Under the pieces are notes generated by a model. That model was not told the DNA's origin. It made no database searches and saw nothing but the letters and a program-made list of their open reading frames with translations. The translations under genes and the position numbers were made by a program. From positions 212,695 through 276,694 of the forward strand of contig NZ_JAERVJ010000005.1 in assembly GCF_016745395.1 (NCBI RefSeq): DNA of 64,000 nt, given 5' to 3'. Below are positions 8,101-16,149 of the stretch, one piece after another; the first letter of the stretch is position 1, and every line of letters starts with the position of its first letter. The stretch comes from Methylocystis sp. Sn-Cys. GTDB taxonomy: Bacteria > Pseudomonadota > Alphaproteobacteria > Rhizobiales > Beijerinckiaceae.

Positions 8101-9267
8101 GTCGAGCGAGGCGTTCACGGCAGTGAAGCGCTTGGCGGGCGCTTCGTCGTCGGCAAGATCGGCCGCGGGAGCTGGGGCCGGCGCGGCGGAAGGCGCGGCG
8201 AAGTCGTCGAGGACGCGCTGACGCTGGGTGATCTTGGCGATGGCGTCTGCAAGCGGCCGGCGGGAAAGTTGCTGGCCCGAGCGCAGGCCCTGCTCCAGGG
8301 CGGCGGAGCTGGCGCCGCCCATCGCGGCGGTCGCCGCCGGCGCCGTCTGCTCGTTTTCGAGACGACGTGAAATGTCGTCGCGCCGACGATCGCGGCCGCT
8401 CGGCGCCGTGTCGACATCGCAGTCGTCCTCGGGGCCCGCCAGGCGGTCCAGCCGCGATTCGAGCCGCGCCAGGGCCGAGCGAAGCGGCCGCACGCTCGCA
8501 TTGGGAGAAGGCTGCTCGGCAAGCCGCGACTCGATGCGCCCGAGACGCTCGGCGAGAAAAGCGAGACCTTCCTCCGCCGTCTCGCGCCCATGCTGATGCT
8601 GCTCCAGCAGGCCGGCGAGATTCTTCAAAGCGCGCGCGGTGTGGCGCTCATTGGCGTCGGCGCGTTCCGCGAAAGCCGAAACCGCGCGTTTGACGGCGGC
8701 GCTCTCGCCGGCGCGCTGGCCACGCTTGATCAGCTCGGCCAGATTCTCGAAGGCGCGCGCCGTTTGGCGCTCATGAGCCGCGACGCGGCGCTCGACGACC
8801 TCCGTCGCTTCGGCGACGATGGCTTCCGGGTCCACGCGACGCTCGTCGCGCGACCGAGGTCCGGTGAATTCCGACTCGCGGCGGTCGCGACCCCGCTGAG
8901 AGCGAGGCGCAAAGTCCTCGCGCTCCCACGTGGGGCGTTCCTCATCTTCTTCGAAGGCGTCGTCCCGCCGGCGGCGAGAGGACGCGCGCCGGTCGTCGAC
9001 CTCGTCCCGCCAGCGACGCGGCTGCCGGAAATCCTCGCGCTCATGGCGGCGCTCGCCGCTCGGGCGCGCGAGGCGGCGCGTGATTTCCGCCAGCCGATCG
9101 CCGCCGTCGGCGTCGAAGTCGCCCTCGTCGTCATCCCTGGCGGGCTCCCGGATCGCGTCGTCGAGCCAGTCGCCGAGGCTTTTTCCCGAACGGCGCGCCT
9201 CGGCGCGAGCGACGTCGCGCGCATCGTAATCGGGACCACGGTATTTGCGGGAAAGACCCTTGCTCAT
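5101..9267 (-). CDS. PodJ-like polar localization protein: coiled coil, one membrane segment, Sel1 repeats
   Basis: A 1388-aa protein with the layout of the PodJ/PodJL polarity factors. Residues 1-60 form a charged N-terminus (MSKGLSRKYRGPDYD...SGKSLGDWLDDAI). Most of residues 130-900 is a long coiled coil rich in LEKIETRL- and LAQRIDAL-type heptads. A Pro/Ala-rich linker follows. A single membrane helix (LLLGLGALVLLIGAYQIARV, near residue 1040) separates the cytoplasmic part from a periplasmic part with three or four Sel1/TPR-like repeats (GVARDAKAAAEWFEKAASQG and similar, about 1160-1325). In Caulobacter, PodJ recruits polar factors; the role here is inferred from architecture. The gene is monocistronic and divergent from the beta-oxidation genes. 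Confidence 0.75.
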   Translation of the reverse strand: MSKGLSRKYRGPDYDARDVARAEARRSGKSLGDWLDDAIREPARDDDEGDFDADGGDRLAEITRRLARPSGERRHEREDFRQPRRWRDEVDDRRASSRRRRDDAFEEDEERPTWEREDFAPRSQRGRDRRESEFTGPRSRDERRVDPEAIVAEATEVVERRVAAHERQTARAFENLAELIKRGQRAGESAAVKRAVSAFAERADANERHTARALKNLAGLLEQHQHGRETAEEGLAFLAERLGRIESRLAEQPSPNASVRPLRSALARLESRLDRLAGPEDDCDVDTAPSGRDRRRDDISRRLENEQTAPAATAAMGGASSAALEQGLRSGQQLSRRPLADAIAKITQRQRVLDDFAAPSAAPAPAPAADLADDEAPAKRFTAVNASLDALLQQVEGLRQQGGERADQQLVTMRQIEGLRREIEEMARAVGDLAPRASVAAVESALRDLSRRIETQRDRGVAADLLAPAEGIAGELRAVVRDLDPSPILRSLDADVQAIGRRLDAMQAPDAADMAAVRQLATQAREIKDQLGAMAARPLPLEKIETRLFDLTQRVEGLAHASAGPAQAAAALDMGELVRSIRSIVASETGTSFETFNSRLEYLAGKFDEAVLGAGAQRFDELGQRIDALGRDLGERIDSAVAQKPADTASLEHLIANLGRKIDSVLDDRPHAPGFEELGRKLERLEKRFDPAEMSAHPVADRQFAELAQRIDVVRETLAQRLEPGALDNPQLDEIARRLERMHGALAQRAEDSYRVETQQKDLTALVEQLATRMNQALDPRGDAEALKALESQIGALSQRLDRNDRNGAALSGVESRIAALVAQMEETKAATTLAAEEAVRRATQDILRQANPAPGALREALERELADIRKAQDEAGERTHETLLAVHETLERVVDRLAMFEDELSDMRSEAAAPAPAAPFSAPAASPRRGDGRAPELAVEPRSAPRSGLDDENLMDLLVQPGAPRPQRREPGFASPGAKQERSEPVQTDFIAAARRAAQQAAMDAEAAEKSQQARRSAGRPASAPAAEQNPAKGGLVGAIQERKRPLLLGLGALVLLIGAYQIARVGIQTADVNAHANHEMSDAAPAETAPGAESPAAPPAEPAPAAKAAAPAAPARAPETPKAPPPRMIAPHTENAPVDPTPVGSISSPSPLSAPDAIGVIKVLAQQGLPAAQYELAVRYADGRGVARDAKAAAEWFEKAASQGLVPAQYRLGSFYEKGVGVERDYGRARKYYLSAAEAGNARAMHNLAVLLAEGGDGGKPDYPAASEWFRKAAEYGVRDSQYNLAILYARGLGVTQSLTQSYLWFSAAAEQGDADAGKKRDEVAARLDSKELATAKSLAAGFHAKEPVREANDVLPPKGGWESVKDPAAAKGGTKPAQKAKLSAI

Positions 9268-9650
9268 AAGTCTATGTCCGGCGGATCCGACTGACGGATA
9301 GCTCGAGAAAAACTGGGGGAACCGACGCAGGGACCGCGCGAATCGCGCTCAACGCTCGACGCTGTGGCGTCGTTGACGGCGACTTTCCGTCAATCAAGGT
9401 AAATATGCCGTTAACCGCCGCCTGGGCGTCGCGGGCGCTCAACGCATCGTCACCAAAATCTGATCCGCTCGAGCAAGCGAATCGCTCAGCCCGCGGATAA
9501 GATCGCTGAAATAGACCTGCCATCAAAGCCGTTTTGAGCTGCGTTCATGTCCTATTGCGCGGACCGGCGGCCCCCTCTACCTAAGACGCGAACGGCGTCC
9601 CTCCCCCGAGTCGGGCCACCCGGCTCCGGGGAATCTGCAAGGAGCCCTTG
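9268..9650. other. Divergent intergenic region
   Basis: This 383-base gap separates the PodJ-like gene (minus) from the acyl-CoA dehydrogenase (plus) and should carry both promoters. A minus-strand frame at 9272-9526 has no family resemblance or ribosome-binding site and is not called. The one clear structure is the inverted repeat at 9373-9393. Confidence 0.6.
9373..9393. promoter_or_regulatory. Inverted repeat TTGACGG-N7-CCGTCAA
   Basis: Perfect 7-bp arms separated by seven bases, about 110 bases upstream of the PodJ-like start and 260 upstream of the beta-oxidation genes. The size and position fit an operator for a dimeric regulator, but no regulator is encoded nearby, so the assignment is tentative. 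Confidence 0.35.
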
Positions 9651-11444
9651 ATGCCGAGCTATAAAGCGCCCGTCGACGACACGCTGTTTCTGCTCAATGA
9701 CGTCCTGAACATTCAACGATTCGGCAATCTGGAGGGCTTCGCGGACGCCTCCCCCGATCTGACGGGGCAAATTCTCGGCGAAGCCGGCAAGCTCTGCGAA
9801 GAGGTCCTCGCGCCGCTCAACGCCTCCGGCGACGCCAATGGCTGCAAGCGCCATCCAGACGGGAGCGTCTCAACGCCCGCGGGTTTCAAATCGGCTTTCG
9901 AGGCCTATGCCGGCGGGGGCTGGATCGGCCTCTCGGCGCCGCCGGAATATGGCGGCCAGGGCCTGCCCTATTCGCTCACCATGGTCATGAGCGAGTTCGC
10001 CTCATCGGCGAACATGGCCTTCGCCATGTATCCGGGCCTCACGCAAGGGGCGCTGGCGGCGCTGCTGACGCATGGCTCGCCGGAGCAGAAGAAGCTCTAT
10101 GCCCCGGCGATGATCGAAGGCCGCTGGACCGGCACGATGAATCTGACCGAGCCGCAGTGCGGCACGGATCTGGGGCTGCTGACCACCAAGGCGGTCCCGC
10201 GCGGCGACGGCGCCTACGCCATCACCGGGCAGAAGATTTTCATCTCCGCCGGCGAGCATGATCTTTCCGAGAACATCATCCACCTCGTGCTGGCGCGAAT
10301 CGAGGGGGCGCCGGCGGGCGTGAAAGGCATTTCGCTCTTCATCGTCCCAAAGGTGCTGGTGAACGCCGACGGGTCGCTTGGGCAACGCAACGGCGTCTCC
10401 TGCGGCTCTATCGAAGAGAAGATGGGCATCCACGGCAACGCCACCTGCGTGATGAATTACGACGGCGCGACCGGCTATCTCATCGGCGAGGCCAATCGCG
10501 GCCTCAACGCCATGTTCGTGATGATGAACGAGGCGCGGCTCGGCGTCGCCATGCAGGGGCTCGCGCAGTCCGAGGTCGCGTACCAAAACGCACTCGCCTA
10601 CGCCAAGGAGCGCCTGCAGGGCCGCGCGCTGGCGGGGCCGAAATACCCCGAGAAGAAAGCCGATCCGATCATCGTACACCCCGACGTGCGGCGCATGCTG
10701 CTCGAGATCAAAGCCTTCAACGAGGCGGCGCGCGCTTTGGCGCTCTCCGCCGCGCTCGACAGCGACATTGCGCATCGCTCCGGCGATCCGGCGGCGCGAC
10801 AGGCGGCGGACGATCGCCTGGGCCTGATGACGCCGGTTTTGAAAGGCATGCTCACTGACGTCGGCTTTGAGAACGCGGTGAAGGCGCAGCAGGTCTTCGG
10901 CGGCCATGGCTACATTCGCGAATGGGGCATGGAGCAGTTCGTGCGCGACGCCCGCATCGCCATGATCTACGAGGGCGCCAATGGCATTCAGGCGCTCGAC
11001 CTCGTCGGCCGCAAGCTGCCGCGCGAGGGTGGGCGCGCCATCATGGCCTTCTTCAAGGAGGGCGCGGAGCTTTTGGGCGGCCATAGCGCCAATGAGGCGA
11101 TGAAGCCCTTTGTCGCGCCCGCGCAGGCGGCGCTCGCCGATCTGCAGAAGGCTTCCATGTGGCTGATGCAGAACGCCATGGCGAAGCCCGACAACGCCGG
11201 GGCCGCGTCCTATGACTATATGCATCTCTTGGGGCGCGTCGCGCTCGCTTTGATGTGGGTGAAGATCGCCGCGGCGGCTTTGGAGAAGAAGGTCCGCGAG
11301 CCCGAGACGGCGGCGCTGATGGAGGCGAAGCTGACGACCGCGCGCTTCTATATGGAACGCATGCTGCCCGAGACGAGCTTGCGCCTCGCGCGCATCGTGA
11401 GCGGCGCCGACACGATGATGTCACTGGCGCCGGAGATGTTTTAA
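9651..11444 (+). CDS. Acyl-CoA dehydrogenase (long form, about 597 aa)
   Basis: A flavoprotein that introduces the 2,3 double bond into acyl-CoA, first step of beta-oxidation. Its length and the extra C-terminal helical domain match the FadE/DmdC-like group (about 590-600 aa) rather than the 380-aa short forms. Visible signatures are TEPQCGTDLGLLTTKA (FAD/substrate region), QQVFGGHGYIREWGMEQ, and RDARIAMIYEGANGIQALDL with the catalytic Glu in IYEG. AAGGAGC sits six bases before the ATG at 9651; the TTG just before it is not needed. It heads a three-gene beta-oxidation run. Substrate specificity cannot be read, and DmdC-type activity is only one option. Confidence 0.9.
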   Translation: MPSYKAPVDDTLFLLNDVLNIQRFGNLEGFADASPDLTGQILGEAGKLCEEVLAPLNASGDANGCKRHPDGSVSTPAGFKSAFEAYAGGGWIGLSAPPEYGGQGLPYSLTMVMSEFASSANMAFAMYPGLTQGALAALLTHGSPEQKKLYAPAMIEGRWTGTMNLTEPQCGTDLGLLTTKAVPRGDGAYAITGQKIFISAGEHDLSENIIHLVLARIEGAPAGVKGISLFIVPKVLVNADGSLGQRNGVSCGSIEEKMGIHGNATCVMNYDGATGYLIGEANRGLNAMFVMMNEARLGVAMQGLAQSEVAYQNALAYAKERLQGRALAGPKYPEKKADPIIVHPDVRRMLLEIKAFNEAARALALSAALDSDIAHRSGDPAARQAADDRLGLMTPVLKGMLTDVGFENAVKAQQVFGGHGYIREWGMEQFVRDARIAMIYEGANGIQALDLVGRKLPREGGRAIMAFFKEGAELLGGHSANEAMKPFVAPAQAALADLQKASMWLMQNAMAKPDNAGAASYDYMHLLGRVALALMWVKIAAAALEKKVREPETAALMEAKLTTARFYMERMLPETSLRLARIVSGADTMMSLAPEMF

Positions 11445-11455
11445 GCAAAACGAAT

Positions 11456-11566
11456 CCCCTTCTCCCGCTCGCGGGAGAAGGTGTCGCGCGAATGCGCGAC
11501 GGATGAGGGCCCTCACCCGACCCTCGCTCACGCGAGGGCCACCCTCTCCCGCAAGCGGGAGAGGGG
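11456..11566. repeat. Family A palindromic element (CTTCTCCCGC..GCGGGAGAAG)
   Basis: Two inverted-repeat hairpins flank GACGGATGAGGGCCCTCACCC in the gap between dehydrogenase and thiolase. Other copies are near 12809, 18121, 33256, 33454 and 42259. Confidence 0.8.
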
Positions 11567-11591
11567 AAAGCGATAAGAAAGAGGAAACACC

Positions 11592-12800
11592 ATGCCCGAA
11601 GCCTATATCTACGACGCCGTTCGCACCCCGCGCGGGCGCGGCAAGCCGGATGGTTCGCTGCATGAGGTCTCCTCGCTCGGCCTCGCCAATACGGCGCTGA
11701 CGGCGATCAAGGAGCGCAACAATCTTGCCGGCGTCGAGGTCGACGACGTTATTCTTGGTTGCGTCGATCCTGTCGGAGAAGCGGGCGGCGACATTGCGCG
11801 CGCCTCGGCGATCGCCTCAGGCTATTCGTACAAAGTGCCCGGCGTGCAGATCAACCGCTTCTGCGCCTCCGGCCTCGACTCGGTGAATTTCGCGGCCGGC
11901 GAAATCATGTCGGGCCAGCACGATCTCGCGATCGGCGGCGGCGTCGAGAGCATGAGCCGCGTCGGCATCGGCGCCTCGGGCGGCGCCTGGCCGGTCGATC
12001 CGACCATCGCCATTCCGTCTTATTTCATGCCGCAGGGCGTCTCGGCCGACCTCATCGCGACAAAATACGGCTTCTCGCGCGACGACGTCGACGCTTTTGC
12101 CGTCGAATCGCAGAAGCGCGCCGCGACCGCCTGGACGGAAGGGCGCTTCGCAAAATCCGTCGTGCCGGTGACGGACGTGAACGGCCTCACCATCCTCGAC
12201 CGCGACGAACATATGCGGCCGGACACCAATATGCAGTCGCTCGCGGCGTTGAAGCCCTCGTTTGGCTTCTTCGCCGAGCAGGGCGGCTTCGACGCTGTGG
12301 CGATCCAGGCCTATCCGGCGATCGAGAAGCTCAATTACGTGCATCACGCCGGCAACTCATCGGGCATCGTCGACGGCGCGGCGGCCGTGCTTGTCGGCTC
12401 GAAGGAAGCCGGCGAAAAACTGGGTCTGAAGCCCCGCGCAAAAATTCGCGCCTTCGCCAATATCGGCTCCGAGCCGGCGATCATGCTGACGGGCCCGGTG
12501 GACGTGACCAAGAAAGTGCTCGCGCGCTCAGGGATGACACTCGACGACATCGACCTCATCGAGATCAACGAGGCTTTCGCCGCTGTCGTGCTTCGTTACC
12601 TGCAGGCTTTCGATCTCGATCCCGCGAAAGTGAATCCGAACGGCGGCGCCATCGCCATGGGTCATCCGCTCGGCGCAACGGGCGCGATGCTCGTCGGCGT
12701 CGCCTTGGACGAGCTGGAGCGCACGGACAAATCGACGGCGCTAGTGACGCTTTGCATCGGCGCGGGCATGGGAACTGCGACGATTATCGAGCGGGTGTGA
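11592..12800 (+). CDS. Acetyl-CoA acyltransferase (thiolase, FadA-like)
   Basis: A 402-aa thiolase with all three catalytic residues: Cys91 in [11 protein letters not shown], His358 in [16 protein letters not shown], and Cys388 in TLCIGAGMG. It cleaves 3-ketoacyl-CoA to acetyl-CoA and the shortened acyl-CoA. Its position between an acyl-CoA dehydrogenase and a FadB-type enzyme supports a degradative role rather than the PHB-synthesis thiolase PhaA. GAAAGAGGAAA precedes the ATG. The gap to the upstream gene holds a family A repeat. Confidence 0.93.
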   Translation: MPEAYIYDAVRTPRGRGKPDGSLHEVSSLGLANTALTAIKERNNLAGVEVDDVILGCVDPVGEAGGDIARASAIASGYSYKVPGVQINRFCASGLDSVNFAAGEIMSGQHDLAIGGGVESMSRVGIGASGGAWPVDPTIAIPSYFMPQGVSADLIATKYGFSRDDVDAFAVESQKRAATAWTEGRFAKSVVPVTDVNGLTILDRDEHMRPDTNMQSLAALKPSFGFFAEQGGFDAVAIQAYPAIEKLNYVHHAGNSSGIVDGAAAVLVGSKEAGEKLGLKPRAKIRAFANIGSEPAIMLTGPVDVTKKVLARSGMTLDDIDLIEINEAFAAVVLRYLQAFDLDPAKVNPNGGAIAMGHPLGATGAMLVGVALDELERTDKSTALVTLCIGAGMGTATIIERV

Positions 12801-12808
12801 CGCGCCCC

Positions 12809-12914
12809 TCCTTCTCCCGCGCGCGGGAGAAGGCGCCATGCCGAAGGCATGACGGATGAGGGCCCTCACCCGACCCCGCTTCGCGGGGCCACCCTCTCCC
12901 GCGAGCGGGAGAGG
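12809..12914. repeat. Family A palindromic element
   Basis: CTTCTCCCGCGCGCGGGAGAAG, then ATGACGGATGAGGGCCCTCACCC, then ACCCTCTCCCGCGAGCGGGAGAGGG. It fills the gap between thiolase and FadB-type gene and nearly reaches the latter's ribosome-binding site. Confidence 0.8.
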
Positions 12915-12944
12915 GAGTCGAACAGATCTTTTGGGAGCGAAACA

Positions 12945-15152
12945 ATGAACCTCGCCAATTTCCGCTTCGAGACCGGCGCCGACGGCGTTGCGCTCCTGAC
13001 CTGGGACATGCCCGGCCGCTCGATGAACGTCATCAACCCCGAAGTGATGGCGGAGCTCGACTCCGTCATCGACGCCGTGGTCAACAACGCCGACATCAAG
13101 GGTTGCGTGATCGCCTCGGGCAAGAGCGCCTTCTCTGGCGGCGCCGATCTTTCCATGCTGCAGCAGGGCGCAGCGCAATACGCCAAAGCGCTGAAGGAGC
13201 AAGGCGAGGAAGCGGCGAACAAGCTCTTCTTCGAAAATTCGCGCAAGCTGTCGCTGCTCTATCGGAAGCTCGAAACCTGCGGCAAGCCCTTCGCCATCGC
13301 CATCAACGGCGTGTGTCTGGGCGGCGCTTTCGAGCTGGCGCTCGCCTGCCATTATCGCGTGATGGCGGATGACGAGAAGACCAAAGTGGGCCTGCCAGAA
13401 ATCAAGGTCGGTCTCTTCCCCGGCGCCGGCGGCACGCAGCGCGTCGCACGCATCATGCAGACCGGCGACGCGCTTCAATTCCTGTTCCGCGGCGATCAGG
13501 CAAAGCCGAAAGCCGCGCTGGGCGCCAAGCTCGTGCACGAGGTTGCGCCACGCGAAGAGATCGTCGCGCGCGCCCGCGCATGGATCGTCAATGGCGGCAA
13601 GGCGCTGGCGCCCTGGGACGTGAAGGACTTCAAGAATCCTTCCGGCAAAGTGTTCTCGCCGACCGGCATGATGATCTGGCCCGCCGCCAACGCCATTCTG
13701 CGCCGCGAGACCTACAACAACTATCCTGCGGCGCGCGCCATTCTGCATGCGGTCTATGAAGGCCTGCAATTGCCGATGGATCAGGGCCTCACCGTCGAGT
13801 CGCGCTGGTTCGCGCATATTCTGCGCTCGAAGGAAGCGGCGGCCATGATCCGCTCGCTCTTCCTCTCGAAGAACGAGCTGGAGAAGGGCGCCCATCGCCC
13901 CGCCGACGTTCCGCCGACCAATCTCAAAAAGATCGGCATTCTCGGCGCGGGCTTCATGGGCGCAGGCGTCGCCTATATCAGCGCGCTCAACGGGCTCGAC
14001 GTCGTGCTCATCGACCGCGATCAGGAGAGCGCCGACAAGGGAAAAGCGACGATCGACAAGCTCATCTCGGGCTCCGTCGCCAAGGGCCGCGCCACGGCGG
14101 CGGAGAAGGATGCGCTGCTCGCGCGCGTTCGCGCCACCGCCGATTACGCCGCGCTCGCGGGCTGTGATCTCGTGCTGGAAGCGGTGTTCGAAGACCGCGC
14201 GGTCAAGGCCGACGTCACGAAGCGCGCGCAGGATGTCGTGGGCGGCGATGTGATCTTCGCCTCCAACACATCGACGCTGCCGATCACCTCGCTCGCCGAG
14301 ACGGCGCAGAAGCCCGAGAATTTCATCGGCATCCATTTCTTCTCGCCGGTCGAGAAGATGCTGCTCGTCGAAGTGATCGTGGGTAAAAAGACCGGCGACC
14401 GCGCGCTCGCCACGGCGCTCGATTTCATCCGCATCATCAAGAAGACGCCCATCGTCGTGAACGACACGCGCGGCTTCTACGCCAATCGCTGCGTGCTGAA
14501 CTTCGTGCGCGAAGGGCAGATCATGCTCACCGAGGGCGTGCCGCCGGCGATGATCGAGAATGTCGCGCGCATGGCCGGCATGCCGGTCGGGCCGCTGTCG
14601 CTCAACGACGAAGTTGCGCTCGATCTTGGCTGGAAGATCTTGCAGGCGACAAAGAAAGACCTCGGCGATAAGGCCATCGATCCCGCCCAGGAACGCGTGC
14701 TCGGCTATATGGTCGAGAAAGAAGGCCGCTTCGGCCGCAAGAACGGCAAGGGCTTCTACGACTACCACCCGGACGGCAAGAAGAGCCTGTGGCCCGGCCT
14801 CTCGGCGCTCGCCGAGGCGAAGCTCGATCCCGACACGCTCGACGTCAAGGAACTCGAGCAGCGCTTCCTCGTGACGCAGGCGGTCGAGGCCGCGCGCACC
14901 CTCGCCGAGGGCGTCGTCACCGATCCGCGCGAAGCCGACGTCGGCTCGATCCTGGGCTTCGGCTTCGCGCCCTTCACCGGCGGCACGCTGAGCTATATCG
15001 ACGGCATGGGAACGAAGGCCTTTGTGGCGCTGTGCGACAAGCTCGCCGCCAAGCACGGCCCCCGCTTCGAGCCGCCGCAGCTTCTGCGCGACATGGCGGC
15101 GAAGGGCGAGACGTTCTACGGGCGGTTCGGGGGACAGCAGAAGGCGGCGTAA
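12945..15152 (+). CDS. Bifunctional enoyl-CoA hydratase / 3-hydroxyacyl-CoA dehydrogenase (FadB/FadJ type)
   Basis: A 735-aa two-domain enzyme. Residues 1-300 are a crotonase fold with the oxyanion-hole segments SAFSGGADLSMLQQ and INGVCLGGAFELALACHYR and the catalytic-Glu regions LPEIKVGLFPGAGGTQR. From about residue 325 comes the NAD-dependent dehydrogenase: IGILGAGFMGAGVAYISAL (Rossmann loop) and FIGIHFFSPVEKMLLVEV with the catalytic His, followed by the C-terminal dimer domains. It catalyses steps two and three of beta-oxidation. The ATG at 12945 is chosen because upstream in-frame codons lie in the family A repeat and encode Arg/Glu noise. GGGAGCG precedes it. Confidence 0.92.
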   Translation: MNLANFRFETGADGVALLTWDMPGRSMNVINPEVMAELDSVIDAVVNNADIKGCVIASGKSAFSGGADLSMLQQGAAQYAKALKEQGEEAANKLFFENSRKLSLLYRKLETCGKPFAIAINGVCLGGAFELALACHYRVMADDEKTKVGLPEIKVGLFPGAGGTQRVARIMQTGDALQFLFRGDQAKPKAALGAKLVHEVAPREEIVARARAWIVNGGKALAPWDVKDFKNPSGKVFSPTGMMIWPAANAILRRETYNNYPAARAILHAVYEGLQLPMDQGLTVESRWFAHILRSKEAAAMIRSLFLSKNELEKGAHRPADVPPTNLKKIGILGAGFMGAGVAYISALNGLDVVLIDRDQESADKGKATIDKLISGSVAKGRATAAEKDALLARVRATADYAALAGCDLVLEAVFEDRAVKADVTKRAQDVVGGDVIFASNTSTLPITSLAETAQKPENFIGIHFFSPVEKMLLVEVIVGKKTGDRALATALDFIRIIKKTPIVVNDTRGFYANRCVLNFVREGQIMLTEGVPPAMIENVARMAGMPVGPLSLNDEVALDLGWKILQATKKDLGDKAIDPAQERVLGYMVEKEGRFGRKNGKGFYDYHPDGKKSLWPGLSALAEAKLDPDTLDVKELEQRFLVTQAVEAARTLAEGVVTDPREADVGSILGFGFAPFTGGTLSYIDGMGTKAFVALCDKLAAKHGPRFEPPQLLRDMAAKGETFYGRFGGQQKAA

Positions 15153-15161
15153 AGCGCTTTC

Positions 15162-15240
15162 GTCATTGCGAGGAGCGGAGCGACGAAGCAACCCGGAGCC
15201 CCATCGCGGCCCTGGATTGCTTCGCTTCGCTCGCAATGAC
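15162..15240. repeat. Family B palindromic element (GTCATTGCGAGGAGC..GCTCGCAATGAC)
   Basis: A long imperfect palindrome whose ends are GTCATTGCGAGGAGCG and CTTCGCTCGCAATGAC. Close copies are at 17241, 21930 and 31742. Confidence 0.85.
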
Positions 15241-15324
15241 GACGTGGGGGGACATGACATCCTCACGCGCCGCCGCTAGAAAGCTTAACGCGGCGCGACA
15301 TCCGGGCCGCGCCGGACCCTTTTC

Positions 15325-16149
15325 ATGCCCTTCTTCCTCCTGCCCTTCCCCATCGTCGATCCGGTCGCGGTCCATCTCGGCCCGCTGCCGATCCGCTGGT
15401 ATGCGCTCGCCTATATCGGCGGTTTCATTTTCGGCTGGATGGGACTACGTGCGCTCGTCTCCAACGAGCGGCTCTGGGCGCCGAACCAACCGCGACCGAC
15501 GCGCGAGGGCGTGGACGATCTTCTGGTCAACGCCGCGCTCGGGATCATCATCGGCGGGCGGCTCGGCCATGTGCTGATCTACGATCCATCCTTCTATCTC
15601 GCCCACCCGCTGGAGATCTTCCAAACCTGGAAGGGCGGCATGGCCTTTCACGGCGGGCTCATCGGCTGCATCATCGGCATGTGGCTGTTCGCCCGCGCGC
15701 GCGCCCTGCCCTTCCTCACCATCTCGGATATTTGCGCGGCCGTCGCGCCGATTGGCCTGTTCTTCGGTCGGCTCGCCAATTTCATCAAGCCGGAGATGTG
15801 GGGACGGCCCAGCGACGTTCCCTGGGCCATGGTTTTCCCCGGCGCCGGCGACATGCCCCGCCATCCGAGCCAGCTCTATGAAGCGGGGCTCGAAGGCGTC
15901 GCGCTCTTCATCCTTCTGTGGCTGGCCGCCCGCAGCGGCGCCTTGAGGCGGCCGGGACTGGTGACGGGGCTGTTCGGTGTCTTCTATGGCGCCGCGCGCA
16001 TCTTCTGCGAGTTCTTCCGCGAGCCGGACCCTGTGCAGGAAGCGCTGCCCAATGGCCTCACCATGGGCATGGCCCTGTCGCTTCCGCTCGTCGTCATCGG
16101 CGCGGTCCTTCTCCTCTTCTCGCTGCGCCGCCTGAGCGCGTTCGCATGA
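15325..16149 (+). CDS. lgt: Prolipoprotein diacylglyceryl transferase Lgt
   Basis: An inner-membrane enzyme that transfers diacylglycerol from phosphatidylglycerol to the lipobox Cys of prolipoproteins. It shows the family's early motif IRWYALAYIGGF, the HGGLIGCIIGMW segment near residue 110, the Lgt signature GRLANFIKPEMWG (about 148-160) and RHPSQLYEAGLEG. Its 274 aa and seven hydrophobic segments are typical. The stop overlaps the ATG of the next gene by four bases, so the two are translationally coupled. Confidence 0.96.
   Translation: MPFFLLPFPIVDPVAVHLGPLPIRWYALAYIGGFIFGWMGLRALVSNERLWAPNQPRPTREGVDDLLVNAALGIIIGGRLGHVLIYDPSFYLAHPLEIFQTWKGGMAFHGGLIGCIIGMWLFARARALPFLTISDICAAVAPIGLFFGRLANFIKPEMWGRPSDVPWAMVFPGAGDMPRHPSQLYEAGLEGVALFILLWLAARSGALRRPGLVTGLFGVFYGAARIFCEFFREPDPVQEALPNGLTMGMALSLPLVVIGAVLLLFSLRRLSAFA

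Noticed and set aside
4843..8370. Long plus-strand open frame of 1175 codons
   Set aside because: It lies antisense to the PodJ-like gene and is an artefact of high GC. Its product is Arg/Gly/Ala-rich without domains, while the minus strand has clear coiled-coil, membrane and Sel1 structure.
9272..9526. Possible 84-aa gene upstream of the PodJ-like gene
   Set aside because: No ribosome-binding site, no recognisable features, and it occupies the promoter region of a divergent pair.
12741..15266. Minus-strand open frame of 841 codons
   Set aside because: Antisense to the FadB-type gene, whose motifs are unmistakable. The antisense product is His/Arg/Asp-rich mirror coding.
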